Assembly (NCBI RefSeq): GCF_900103425.1
Contig: NZ_FMXA01000006.1
Span: 1-64,000 of the forward strand
Origin: Dialister histaminiformans
GTDB lineage: Bacteria; Bacillota; Negativicutes; Veillonellales; Dialisteraceae
Length of the DNA stretch: 64,000 nucleotides
Direction of reading: 5' to 3'
Both the position numbers and the translations under genes were made by a program. The notes below the pieces were generated by a model. The model was not told the DNA's origin. It was given only the letters and a program-made list of their open reading frames with translations, and ran no database searches. Shown piece after piece: positions 34,438 through 43,809 of this stretch. Every line of letters begins with the position of its first letter. Positions within the stretch are counted from its first letter, which is position 1.

Positions 34438-35550
34438 ATGAAGATAAACCGAAAATGGACAGGCGCTGCGTTGGCAGCGTTGATTATTATTGGCGGCGGA
34501 TGGTATGGATACAGCCGTATGCATACCGAGACCAAGCAGGAATATACATTAGGCAAGGTTGAGAAAGGCAATATCAGCCTTAGCATCGATGCTACCGGTA
34601 CCATTGAACCAGTGAACAGTGTAGACTTGTCTGCTACGGCTTCCGGCACTTTGGAACAGGTTCTTGTGAAGCAGAATGAACAGGTCACGAAAGGTCAGAA
34701 GCTGGCTGTTATCGAATCCAAAGCACTGACAAGTACACAGCAGGAAGCGCTGAATACATTAAACAATAAGCAGTCGTATTATCAGCGTTTGCATTCTCTG
34801 TATAAGCAGGGGGCGGTATCATTCCAGACTATGGATGATGCCAAGCTGGATTACCTTAATGCCAAAGCCGCTTATGAAAAGGCACAGGCTGATGTTAATG
34901 ATACGATTGTATTTGCCCCAATGGATGGTACAGTTATTGGCGAACCTATGAAGACAGGTGAAACGGTTTCTCAGGGGCTGTCCAGCCAGATGGTTATCAT
35001 GACTATTGCGGATTTGTCCAGTATGCAGATTGAACTGCTGGTAGATGAAACCGATATCGGGGGTGTGGCTATAGGGCAGAATGTTGAATTTACGGTAGAT
35101 GCCTATCCGGATCGCACATTCCATGGCGTGGTAAGCAATATCTCCAAAAAGGAATATTCTTCCAGTTCATCCAGCTCCTCCAGTTCATCCAGCTCCTCAT
35201 CTTCCGTTGTATATTACACCGTGTATGTAAACATTAACTCGAATGAACTGCAGGGACTGTATCCTTCTATGACGGCACGCGCAACTATCAAAGGAAAGGA
35301 AGACACGGATGCGCTGATTATTCCGGTTACTGCAGTCCGATCTGATACAGAAGGTTCTTATGTCTACAAGATGGAATCTGGTAAGCTGAAGAAAGTGTAT
35401 ATTAAGACAGGTATTACTACAGATACTAAGGTAGAAGTAACCAGCGGCCTTTCTGCAGGAGATCAGGTGGTAACCAGTGGAACAATTTCTCAGGAAACCG
35501 CAGCAACCAAGGACACGGATAAGCAGAAGCGTGGAGGAATGAGGCTCTGA
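34438..35550 (+). CDS. MacA-like efflux periplasmic adaptor
   Basis: Membrane fusion protein of an ABC-type tripartite exporter. The 370 residues have an N-terminal membrane anchor (about 7-22), a split biotinyl-lipoyl domain (SATASGTLEQVLVKQNEQV ... FAPMDGTVIGEPMKTGE), an alpha hairpin near 95-145 and a beta-barrel. Residues 241-256 are sixteen consecutive serines in the barrel, coded by a duplicated 18-bp unit. ATG 34438 is taken because GAGGAAGG lies seven bases ahead. ATG 34432 is too close. It forms an operon with the ATPase and permease. No TolC-type gene lies beside it. Confidence 0.9.
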   Translation: MKINRKWTGAALAALIIIGGGWYGYSRMHTETKQEYTLGKVEKGNISLSIDATGTIEPVNSVDLSATASGTLEQVLVKQNEQVTKGQKLAVIESKALTSTQQEALNTLNNKQSYYQRLHSLYKQGAVSFQTMDDAKLDYLNAKAAYEKAQADVNDTIVFAPMDGTVIGEPMKTGETVSQGLSSQMVIMTIADLSSMQIELLVDETDIGGVAIGQNVEFTVDAYPDRTFHGVVSNISKKEYSSSSSSSSSSSSSSSSVVYYTVYVNINSNELQGLYPSMTARATIKGKEDTDALIIPVTAVRSDTEGSYVYKMESGKLKKVYIKTGITTDTKVEVTSGLSAGDQVVTSGTISQETAATKDTDKQKRGGMRL

Positions 35551-35552
35551 TT

Positions 35553-36269
35553 ATGATGGGGGCGGATAATATGGAGGCTAAAGAAGTTATCAGGCTGGAA
35601 CATATAGGGAAAAGTTATTATATAGGAAAACAGGAAGTTCCGGTACTGACGGATATTAACCTGGTTATTGCTAAAGGTGATTTTGTTTCTATCATGGGGC
35701 CTTCCGGGGCCGGAAAGTCTACACTCATGAATATTCTGGGGTGTCTGGACAGACCTACCCGGGGTTCCTATATATTGAATGGCAAGGAAGTGGCTAATCA
35801 GACAGATGATGAGCTGGCCTATACAAGAAACAGAGAAATAGGTTTTGTCTTTCAGAGCTTTAATCTGCTGCCAAAGCTGAGTGCGCTGGATAATGTCATC
35901 CTACCCATGATTTATGGCAATGTTTTCAGAAATGAGCGTGTAGAAAGAGCGACAAAAATGCTGGAGATGGTAGGGCTTGGAAACCGTATCAACCATATGC
36001 CTGCAGAAATGTCAGGCGGCCAGCGGCAGCGTGTGGCCATAGCCAGAGCGCTGGTAAATGATCCCTCCATTATCATGGCAGATGAACCGACAGGGAATCT
36101 GGACAGTAAATCCACGCGGGAAGTTATGGAAATATTTTCTCATCTCTATTCCATGGGGAAGACTATCATTCTGGTTACCCATGAAGATGATGTGGCCTCC
36201 TATGCATCCCGCCATGTTATTCTTTCTGATGGACATATCAGTCAGGATTTTAGAGGAGCCTTATCATGA
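35553..36269 (+). CDS. MacB-like ABC exporter ATPase
   Basis: ATP-binding subunit of the LolD/MacB type with 238 residues: Walker A GPSGAGKST, Q-loop FVFQSFNLLPKL, signature MSGGQRQRVAIARAL, Walker B IIMADEPTGNLDS and the switch His in LVTHEDD. It starts two bases after macA, and its end overlaps the permease by four bases (ATGA). In E. coli MacB the ATPase and permease are one protein. Here they are separate genes. Confidence 0.93.
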   Translation: MMGADNMEAKEVIRLEHIGKSYYIGKQEVPVLTDINLVIAKGDFVSIMGPSGAGKSTLMNILGCLDRPTRGSYILNGKEVANQTDDELAYTRNREIGFVFQSFNLLPKLSALDNVILPMIYGNVFRNERVERATKMLEMVGLGNRINHMPAEMSGGQRQRVAIARALVNDPSIIMADEPTGNLDSKSTREVMEIFSHLYSMGKTIILVTHEDDVASYASRHVILSDGHISQDFRGALS

Positions 36270-37480
36270 CCAATATTTATATAGAAAGCGTGCGTATGGC
36301 CTGGAGCTCCATTGTAAGTAATAAATTGCGCTCACTGCTTACCATGCTGGGAATTATTATCGGGGTGTCGGCTGTTATTGCGCTGGTCTCCTTTGGTTAT
36401 GGGGTTCGGTCGGATGTGGAAAGTAATATTTCCAGCCTTGGTTCTAATCAGATAACCATTATTCCGGGGAGCGATAATGGCCCGGGAGCCCGTGGCGCTG
36501 CAGGTTCTATGCAGAGCCTTACCTATAAGGATTATGAGGCAATAAAGCTTCTGCCAAATATCGACCTGGTGGCTCCTCTGGTAAGCAAGAGCTATACAGT
36601 TGTCAATGGCAACAAAAACTGGCAGACTACCGTATACGGAGCTACTGATGAATATATGGAAATATCAGATCTGACACTGCAGTCTGGCCGTTATTGGACA
36701 GATGAGGAGTATAATAAACGTTCCCGTGTCGCCATTATCGGGCAGACGGTGGCAACCAATCTGTTTGGTGATGAGTCGCCGGTAGGGCAGAAAATCCGTA
36801 TTAATAACCAGCCTTTTACAGTCATTGGATTATTAACTGCAAAGGGATACAGCTTCATGGACCAGGATGATCGTATATTCTGTCCATTTACTACCGTGCA
36901 GGAACGATTGCTGGGAATAACCTATGTTAATTCCATTGTAGTTTCTTCTGAAAATGATGATGCATTAAGTCAGATTCAGACGGATGTTACTAACCTCCTG
37001 AGAACTCGTCATCGTATTTCCGCAAAGGATGATGATGACTTTACGGTCAGAAATTCTCAGGAACTTCTGGAAACTATGGAAAGCACAACCCAGACACTGA
37101 CAATATTTCTTGGATGTATTGCTGCCATTTCCCTTCTGGTTGGGGGGATTGGAATTATGAATATCATGCTGGTATCTGTTACGGAACGAACCCGGGAAAT
37201 CGGCGTAAGAAAAGCGCTGGGGGCTACATATCACATGATTATCGTGCAGTTTCTTATTGAATCAGTTACAGTCAGCGTAGCCGGAGGTCTCATCGGGATT
37301 CTGGTTGGCTGCGGTATAGCCAAGTTGATACCTCTGGTCACCTCAATGACTACGGTTATCAGCCCGCTTCCGGTTATAGGTTCATTTCTGTTTTCTGTGA
37401 TTATAGGTCTGGTGTTTGGTATTTATCCGGCTAGAAAGGCAGCCCGGCTGAATCCTATTGATGCATTGCACTACGAATAA
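36266..37480 (+). CDS. MacB-like ABC exporter permease
   Basis: A permease of the FtsX/MacB family with 404 residues: an N-terminal helix (SNKLRSLLTMLGIIIGVSAV), a large periplasmic MacB domain (about 45-270) and three C-terminal helices with the GIMNIMLVSVTERTREIGVRKALGA loop, shown here as GIMNIMLVSVTERTREIG. It acts with the ATPase and the MacA-like adaptor to expel a peptide, lipid-like compound or drug. The substrate is unknown. Confidence 0.93.
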   Translation: MTNIYIESVRMAWSSIVSNKLRSLLTMLGIIIGVSAVIALVSFGYGVRSDVESNISSLGSNQITIIPGSDNGPGARGAAGSMQSLTYKDYEAIKLLPNIDLVAPLVSKSYTVVNGNKNWQTTVYGATDEYMEISDLTLQSGRYWTDEEYNKRSRVAIIGQTVATNLFGDESPVGQKIRINNQPFTVIGLLTAKGYSFMDQDDRIFCPFTTVQERLLGITYVNSIVVSSENDDALSQIQTDVTNLLRTRHRISAKDDDDFTVRNSQELLETMESTTQTLTIFLGCIAAISLLVGGIGIMNIMLVSVTERTREIGVRKALGATYHMIIVQFLIESVTVSVAGGLIGILVGCGIAKLIPLVTSMTTVISPLPVIGSFLFSVIIGLVFGIYPARKAARLNPIDALHYE

Positions 37481-37717
37481 TCAGAGCAAGAATGGGCTGT
37501 GAGATAATAGCTGGTGGACCAGATTATTGGGTTTTAAGTTCAGGGCTATGCAGAAAAGACAGGTCGGAGGTGGCGGCAAGCGATAGGCTGATTCGCTTAT
37601 CTGCAATTGGAAAGTTTTTATGAATAGGGCTATTTTCTCCATCCTTTTGCTTTCCTATGCTCCGACATTGAGAACACAAAGATGAGCGGAGCTCATGAGC
37701 TGTAAACTTTTGGCTCA
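37481..37717. other. Gene-free gap with paired segments, content unknown
   Basis: There is no convincing ORF. GTCGGAG (37563-37569) and CTCCGAC (37660-37666) could pair over about 90 bases. The stretch ends in a good terminator, so a small RNA is possible but not shown. Confidence 0.25.
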
Positions 37718-37760
37718 GGGCCGTGAAAAAATAATTGTTGATTTTTTCACAGCCCTTTTT
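37718..37760 (+). terminator. Terminator before the 129-residue hypothetical gene
   Basis: GGGCCGTGAAAAAAT / ATTTTTTCACAGCCC (37718-37732 / 37741-37755) with one mismatch, then five T. Confidence 0.85.
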
Positions 37761-37816
37761 CTATGTGCGGTATAATAAAATAAACATATTAAAATACTCT
37801 GACAGAGGAGAAGGAT

Positions 37817-38206
37817 ATGCTTATTAATACAATGGAAGAAGAAAACCTCAGTGAGGGAATGGTTTCACAGATTACTGTGGAATATAAAATGTTCGGGTCT
37901 GACAAAATGGAACTAATGGAAGGCATTGGCCGGGCTATCCGACGTATTTATTATGGAGTTTGCGGAATGCTGATGAAAAATCCATATTTTCTTACCAAGG
38001 AGAATTATTCCCCGGTAGATATGGCAGGAATACATCAGCTGGCAGGGATCATTGTGGATTTGACATTATCCGGACATGACGGACGTATTGTGTGCCGGGA
38101 TGGCTCATCGGGATTTGGGTCGTATCAGGGATGTGGACGCATTCATCTGAAAATGAAAAGGGATAAACAGCTTGTGGGAACATCCATTGAAGTGATTGTG
38201 AAATAG
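37817..38206 (+). CDS. Hypothetical protein, family not recognised
   Basis: A 129-residue soluble protein without a signal peptide or membrane segment. The middle has two Cys and a Gly-Ser rich segment (RDGSSGFGSYQGCGRIHLKM). The N-terminal half is acidic. The frame has a good ribosome binding site (AGAGGAGAAGG before ATG 37817) and codon use like its neighbours, so it is probably real. It is flanked by a terminator and by the acyl-CoA dehydrogenase gene. I cannot assign a function. Confidence 0.7.
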   Translation: MLINTMEEENLSEGMVSQITVEYKMFGSDKMELMEGIGRAIRRIYYGVCGMLMKNPYFLTKENYSPVDMAGIHQLAGIIVDLTLSGHDGRIVCRDGSSGFGSYQGCGRIHLKMKRDKQLVGTSIEVIVK

Positions 38207-38306
38207 GAAGCTCGATTATAATATCGGTATGTTCATTCTTTTTAATAAAAAATCAGATATGATATAATGCAGTAAATTGATTAGCATAAGTAAATGGAGG
38301 CTTACC

Positions 38307-39443
38307 ATGGATTTTTCTATTACCCCGAAGCAGAAAGAAATAATTGATCTGGCACGCACTATTGCGCAGGAAGAAATCAAGCCGGCTTCTCTGGCTATAG
38401 ATAAGAGCGGAGTCATTCCGGAAGGACTGATGCAGATTCTGAAACAGTCCGGCATGACAGCCCTGGCTGTTCCAAAGGAATACGGCGGTGCCGGACTGGA
38501 TATTCTCACCGTAGCTATGGTGGCAGAACAACTGGCTATGGGATGTGCCGGTGTAGCTACGGTATGTGCGGCTAACGCACTGGCTTCTTTCCCAGTTCTT
38601 ATCGGGGGTAATGAAGAACAGAAGCAGGCCTGGTGTGATACGCTGAATAACGGGGGCATGGCGGCCTTTGCACTTACTGAACCAGGTGCCGGATCCGATG
38701 CAGGTGCTGTATCCTGTCATGCGGAAAAGACAGAAGGTGGATATATCCTGAACGGGACCAAGTGCTTCATTACCAATGGTCCGATTGCGGATAAGGTCAC
38801 TTTGTTTGCCAATACAAGAAAGGAAGGCGGCATGCGCGGCCTCACTGTATTTGTGGTAGATACCCATTCTAAGGGCTTTTCCATCGGTAAGGAAGAAGAT
38901 AAGATGGGTATCCGCGCGTCCGCGACCTCTGAACTGATTCTGGAAGACTGCTTCGTTCCGGAGGCCAACCGTATTAACCGGGAAGGCCGTGGATTCCGTC
39001 TGGCTATGCAGACATTGCAGACTTCCCGCCCTGTAGTAGGGGCGCTCTCTGTTGGTATTGCTCAGGCAGCGGTGGATGCAGCCATCGCTTATTCACAGCA
39101 GAGAAAGCAGTTTGGCGTTAAGATTTCTTCTTTCCAGATGGTTCAGGAAATGATTGCCAACATGGTTATGAAGACCGAGGCAGCCAGAGGCCTTGTATAC
39201 CGTGCCTGCAGCATGCAGATGACCGGAGATCCTAAGGCGGCTATGTTCTCCGCTATGGCTAAATGCTATGCGTCGGATGTGGCTATGGAAGTAACTACCG
39301 ATGCAGTCCAGGTTATGGGGGGCATTGGATATACCAGGGAAGCATATGGCGAGAAGTATATGCGTGATGCAAAGATTATGCAGCTGTATGAAGGAACTAA
39401 TCAGATTCAGCGTCTGGTTATTGCAAATGAAGCCATTCATTGA
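38307..39443 (+). CDS. Acyl-CoA dehydrogenase (short-chain, butyryl-CoA type)
   Basis: A FAD flavoenzyme of 378 residues oxidising, or in anaerobes reducing, short-chain acyl-CoA. Family signatures are FALTEPGAGSDAG, CFITNGPIADKVTLFA, DKMGIRASATSELILEDC and the catalytic Glu in MQLYEGTNQIQRLVIA. ATG 38307 follows ATGGAGG with six bases between, which shortens the longer frame by ten codons. Bcd of butyrate makers is usually next to etfAB and thl/crt/hbd. None is present here, so the substrate is uncertain. Confidence 0.9.
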   Translation: MDFSITPKQKEIIDLARTIAQEEIKPASLAIDKSGVIPEGLMQILKQSGMTALAVPKEYGGAGLDILTVAMVAEQLAMGCAGVATVCAANALASFPVLIGGNEEQKQAWCDTLNNGGMAAFALTEPGAGSDAGAVSCHAEKTEGGYILNGTKCFITNGPIADKVTLFANTRKEGGMRGLTVFVVDTHSKGFSIGKEEDKMGIRASATSELILEDCFVPEANRINREGRGFRLAMQTLQTSRPVVGALSVGIAQAAVDAAIAYSQQRKQFGVKISSFQMVQEMIANMVMKTEAARGLVYRACSMQMTGDPKAAMFSAMAKCYASDVAMEVTTDAVQVMGGIGYTREAYGEKYMRDAKIMQLYEGTNQIQRLVIANEAIH

Positions 39444-39460
39444 TACAATAGATATACATT

Positions 39461-39670
39461 AGCGATGAGGAAGACAGAACAGTTAGCTCCAATCAGCAGG
39501 GATCCGGAGACAGTGCGACACCGGAATTGTGACGACCGTTTAATTCACTTCTGAGCTTTTATCTGAACAAAGTAGGATAAACGTAAAACTGCGTTAAAGT
39601 TCCCGAGTTAAAATCAGGGTGGTACCGCGAATAGACTTCGCCCCTTACAGGGGGCGGAGTTTTTTATTTT
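39461..39670 (+). promoter_or_regulatory. T-box leader of pheST
   Basis: It carries the T-box sequence AGGGTGGTACCGCG at 39616-39629, ahead of a terminator stem (GCCCC / GGGGC, 39635-39660) and a T run. A structured stem I region starts near 39461. It senses uncharged tRNA, here presumably tRNA-Phe from the downstream genes. I could not place the specifier codon with certainty. Confidence 0.92.
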
Positions 39671-39717
39671 CATTGTTACAGCTCTGCGGGGTAAACAGTT
39701 TATAGGAGGGTTAAGTA

Positions 39718-40938
39718 ATGGAAGATAAGAATCTTCAGGAATGGAAGGCAAAAGCTTCTGCCGTACTTGATGACATTAAAAATCAGGTCGAAGGCAGTGA
39801 TGTGGCAACAGAAGTGCGTAGCCAGATGGCCAAAATTCTTGGCGAAGTAAAAAAGATGGAAAAAGAACAGCAGGAAGCGCTGTCTGAAGTTACAGATCAG
39901 CTTCATCAGAAGGTTATGGAATTTATGACTTCTGATCTTGCGCTTATGGAAAAGGAAGCCAGAGCCAGAATTGCTGCGGCTATGGATGAACAGCAGCTTC
40001 ACGAAGCCAGAGTGGCTTTTCTTGGGAAGAAAGGCCGCCTTACTGCGGTTCTGCGTTCCATGAAGGATCTGAGCGCGGAAGAAAGACCGAAGATGGGCGC
40101 ACTGGCTAACAAGATTAGAAATGAAATTGAAGAACTGGAAGGCCAGAAGAAGGAAGAAATCAAGGCAAGAATGCTTAACGCACGCATTGAAAGCGAAAGG
40201 ATTGATATTACACTTCCTTCCCGTCAGATGAGAAAGGGACACATTCATCCACTGAATAAGGCACTTCGTGAAATTGTGAAGTCCTTTACCCGGATGGGAT
40301 ACTCAGTAGAAGAAGGTCCAGAAATTGAAAGCGATTATTATAATTTCTCCTGCCTGAACCTGCCAAAGGATCATCCGGCAAGAGATATGCAGGATTCCTT
40401 CTATATTACTCCGGATATCCTTCTCCGTACCCAGACATCTCCGATTCAGGCGCGGACCATGCAGAAACATGAACCCAATTCTCCAATCCGCATGATTGCT
40501 CCTGGCAAGGTATTCAGATGGGATAACGATGCAACCCATTCACCGGTATTCCATCAGGTCGAAGGTCTGGTCGTAGATCGTGGGATTAAGTTCTCTGACC
40601 TGAAGGGGACACTGGAAATATTCCTGAAGGATCTGTTTGGTTCAGACACCAGAATCAGATTCCGTGCCAGCTATTTCCCATTCACAGAACCAAGTGCAGA
40701 AGTGGATATTTCCTTCTCTTCCCGTGTTCATGATGACAGTGATGATCCGGACTGGCTGGAAATTCTCGGCTGCGGCATGGTCAACCCCAATGTATTCACA
40801 TTGAACGGTTATGATCCGAAAGTAGTCAGCGGTTTTGCTTTTGGTATGGGTATTGAACGAATTGCCATGCTTCTGTACGGAATTGACGACCTTCGTCTGT
40901 TCTATCAGAACGATATGCGATTCCTGAAGCAGTTTTAA
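39718..40938 (+). CDS. pheS: Phenylalanyl-tRNA synthetase alpha subunit
   Basis: The catalytic subunit that charges tRNA-Phe, acting as an alpha2-beta2 enzyme with PheT. The 406 residues include the class II core: motif 2 around GKVFRWDNDATHSP and motif 3 GFAFGMGIERIAMLLYGIDDLR. It is about 60 residues longer than usual. The first 65 or so residues are charged and helical, and they precede the region where most PheS proteins begin (HEARVAFLGKKG). TAGGAGGG eight bases before ATG 39718 supports the long start. A T-box lies upstream and pheT directly follows. Confidence 0.94.
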   Translation: MEDKNLQEWKAKASAVLDDIKNQVEGSDVATEVRSQMAKILGEVKKMEKEQQEALSEVTDQLHQKVMEFMTSDLALMEKEARARIAAAMDEQQLHEARVAFLGKKGRLTAVLRSMKDLSAEERPKMGALANKIRNEIEELEGQKKEEIKARMLNARIESERIDITLPSRQMRKGHIHPLNKALREIVKSFTRMGYSVEEGPEIESDYYNFSCLNLPKDHPARDMQDSFYITPDILLRTQTSPIQARTMQKHEPNSPIRMIAPGKVFRWDNDATHSPVFHQVEGLVVDRGIKFSDLKGTLEIFLKDLFGSDTRIRFRASYFPFTEPSAEVDISFSSRVHDDSDDPDWLEILGCGMVNPNVFTLNGYDPKVVSGFAFGMGIERIAMLLYGIDDLRLFYQNDMRFLKQF

Positions 40939-40956
40939 TAGAGGGGAGATACTATA

Positions 40957-43425
40957 ATGAATGTTTCATTAAAGTGGCTCGGTACACTTGTAGATATTAA
41001 AGGTCTCAAACCGGAAGACATGGCAGAGGTTCTGACATGCGACGGAATTCCGGTAGAACATGTTATTCACCCGGCACCTGGCATTAAAGGCGTAGTAACC
41101 GGTAAGATTCTCAAAGTGGAAAAGCATCCGGATGCAGCGCATCTTTTGGTATGCCAGCTGGACGTGGGGCAGGATGAACCAGTACAGATTATCACCAGTG
41201 CAGATAATGTAAAGGCTGGACAGATTGTTCCGGCCGCTTTACCGGGGGCTCATCTTCCGGCTAAACATGATCATAATGCACCAGGCGGAATCAAGGTTGG
41301 CGATGTAAAGATTAAGAAGGGCAAACTGAGAGGCCTGCCGTCTGCAGGTATGATGTGCTCTGCCTCTGAAATGCTTCTTGACTATAATCTGTATCCAGGT
41401 ACTGAACCGGAAGGGATTATGATTCTTCCGGCCAATACACCGGTAGGGGTGGATTTCCACCATGTATTCGACCTGGATGATGTAATCTTTGAAATGGAAC
41501 TTACTCCAAATCGTGCAGATTGCTTCAGCATGGTCGGCATGGCACTGGAAACAGGAGCTATTTTCAATCGTAAGGTCACTCTCCCTAAGGTAAAAGTAAA
41601 GGAAGAAGGCCCATCGATTAATGGGCGCGCTTCTATTCACATTGCAGAACCGGAATATTGCAGCCGTTTCTGCAGCCGCCTGCTGGAAAATGTTAAGATT
41701 GGACGTTCTCCGGAATGGATTGAAAGCCGTCTGAGAAGCAATAATATCCGACCAATCAACAATATTGTGGATGCCGCTAACTATGTAATGCTGGAAATGG
41801 GACAGCCAATGCATACTTATGATTATGATAAGATTGCCGGTCACTCCCTTACCCTTCGCCATGCAAAGGATGGAGAAGTACTTGTAACTCTGGATGGAGA
41901 AAAGCGTACGCTGACTTCTGCTGATCTGGTTATTGCTGATGAAAAGGGTGCAGTAGGACTGGCAGGGGTAATGGGTGGCCTGAATTCTGAAATCACAGAA
42001 TCTACCACCAGCGTACTGCTGGAATCCGCTGTATTTGACAGTGCTTCCATCCGCCGTACATCCCGCCGCCTTGGTCTGCGCAGTGAAGCTTCCGGCCGTT
42101 ATGAAAAGGGGATTAACGCTAAGCGCTCAGCAGAAGCCCTCAATCGTATCTGCCAGATCCTGGAAGAACAGGGCGCATGCACAGTGGCCGCTGATATGCT
42201 GGATGAATATCCGAATCCGAAGCCGGAACAGGTAATTCATACCTCTTTCGATGCCATCAATGATTACATCGGAATTCATCTTCCGGATGAACAGATTACT
42301 GATATCCTGACCAGACTGCACTTCAAGGTAGAAAATAACAATCGTGAAATTGCAGTAACGGTTCCGGAATTCCGTCTGGATGTAGAAGGTCGTCATGATC
42401 TGGCAGAAGAAGTAGCCCGTGTTTACGGCTATGCCAACATTCCGATTACCACTCCATGGAGTGCTATCGCGGAAGGCGAAATGAGCCAGGAACAGGAAGC
42501 ATCTATACTTATCGAAGATACGCTGATCAACAGCGGCCTGTCCCAGGTACTCAATTACAGCTTTATGCATAAGGATGATCTGAAGAGACTGAATTATCCG
42601 GAAACACATAAGGTGTTTAATGCGATTCCGATTATGAATCCTATCTCTGAAGAATACCCGGATCTGCGCACCACACTGATGCCAGGCCTGATCCATACAC
42701 TGAAATATAATCTGGCACAGAAGAACAGTGAAGTTTCCATTTTTGAAATCGGACGGGTATATTATCCAAAGGCTCTGCCGCTGACTGAACTTCCTGTGGA
42801 AGATAACCGTGTAAGCGCGCTTCTCTCCGGTACTGTCAGTGAAGAAGGCTATCCGAACGATCACCGTCCGTATGATTTCTTTGATATCAAGGGCATTGTT
42901 GAAAATGTTCTGGCTAAGCTGGGTATTACCGATTACGACATTCAGAGAAGTGTTTGCCCGGTATTCCATCCTGGCGTTTCTGCTGATTTTGTTAAGGACG
43001 GCAAGGTACTGGTTTCCTTTGGCGAACTGCATCCGGCGGTACTTGATAACTTTGATATTAAGCAGAAAGTCTATGGATTCAGCATGTCTCTTTCTGAATT
43101 GAATGACTATATTTCCGGTGAAGTGGCATTCCAGCCTATTCCGAAGTTCCCGGCATCTGCCCGCGATCTGGCTATTCTGGTTCCTGAAGAACTGTCTGAT
43201 GCCGACGTAGAAGCTATCATTACCAAGCGCGGCGGTAAGCATCTGGAATCCCTCACACTGTTTGACCTCTATCAGGGCAAGCAGGTTCCGGAAGGATACA
43301 AGAGCATGGCTTATTCCCTCGCATTCCGCGCTCCGGACCGCACATTGACTGACTCCGATGTGGATACATGGATTAAGAAGATTGTGGATGATCTGGAAAA
43401 GAACGGCTGCAAACTGAGAGAATGA
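40957..43425 (+). CDS. pheT: Phenylalanyl-tRNA synthetase beta subunit
   Basis: The 822-residue beta subunit: N-terminal EMAP/OB tRNA-binding domain (VTGKILKVEKHPDAAHLLVC), B3/B4 editing domain, B5 domain (YIGIHLPDEQITDILTRL), a catalytic-like core (PISEEYPDLRTTLMPGL) and the C-terminal FDX-ACB anticodon-binding domain (KFPASARDLAILV). Length is normal. It follows pheS by 18 bases, with GGGGAGA before the start, and ends in a terminator. Confidence 0.95.
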   Translation: MNVSLKWLGTLVDIKGLKPEDMAEVLTCDGIPVEHVIHPAPGIKGVVTGKILKVEKHPDAAHLLVCQLDVGQDEPVQIITSADNVKAGQIVPAALPGAHLPAKHDHNAPGGIKVGDVKIKKGKLRGLPSAGMMCSASEMLLDYNLYPGTEPEGIMILPANTPVGVDFHHVFDLDDVIFEMELTPNRADCFSMVGMALETGAIFNRKVTLPKVKVKEEGPSINGRASIHIAEPEYCSRFCSRLLENVKIGRSPEWIESRLRSNNIRPINNIVDAANYVMLEMGQPMHTYDYDKIAGHSLTLRHAKDGEVLVTLDGEKRTLTSADLVIADEKGAVGLAGVMGGLNSEITESTTSVLLESAVFDSASIRRTSRRLGLRSEASGRYEKGINAKRSAEALNRICQILEEQGACTVAADMLDEYPNPKPEQVIHTSFDAINDYIGIHLPDEQITDILTRLHFKVENNNREIAVTVPEFRLDVEGRHDLAEEVARVYGYANIPITTPWSAIAEGEMSQEQEASILIEDTLINSGLSQVLNYSFMHKDDLKRLNYPETHKVFNAIPIMNPISEEYPDLRTTLMPGLIHTLKYNLAQKNSEVSIFEIGRVYYPKALPLTELPVEDNRVSALLSGTVSEEGYPNDHRPYDFFDIKGIVENVLAKLGITDYDIQRSVCPVFHPGVSADFVKDGKVLVSFGELHPAVLDNFDIKQKVYGFSMSLSELNDYISGEVAFQPIPKFPASARDLAILVPEELSDADVEAIITKRGGKHLESLTLFDLYQGKQVPEGYKSMAYSLAFRAPDRTLTDSDVDTWIKKIVDDLEKNGCKLRE

Positions 43426-43473
43426 TTACAGATTCTGTGATCTAATACTATATATTCATCTACAGGTTTAAAG

Positions 43474-43516
43474 GGAATGTGAAATAATGAGAAATCATTT
43501 TTCACATTCCTTTTTT
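43474..43516 (+). terminator. pheST terminator
   Basis: GGAATGTGAAA / TTTCACATTCC (43474-43484 / 43500-43510) followed by six T. Confidence 0.88.
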
Positions 43517-43693
43517 ACGTGTCAATCAGCCGGTTTATGGAAATGGAGATTGCTGTACTATGAGACAGAAAGGTCTTATGTTATGTAGTGAATTTTGGAA
43601 TGTTTATAAGGTAGTTGGGAATGGACAGAACAAGGAAGAATGTTATGGAGATGGGCATTGAAAAGAATCGTTCAGCCTGTCTGAAATAAATAC

Positions 43694-43749
43694 AAAAGGG
43701 CAGGAAGCAAAGAATCAATTTTGTCTGATTCTTTGCTTCCTGCCCTTTT
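43694..43749. terminator. 24-bp perfect hairpin at the end of the speD-like gene
   Basis: Arms 43694-43717 and 43726-43749 are perfect complements with an 8-base loop. A-rich and T-rich ends (AAAAGGGCAGG / CCTGCCCTTTT) let it act as a bidirectional terminator between the convergent pheT and speD-like genes. The stem is longer than other terminators here. Confidence 0.75.
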
Positions 43750-43809
43750 GGGTGAATGATACTGAGGAAATGCGTACGCAGTATCATTCGAGGTGATGTT
43801 CGTTTTGCC

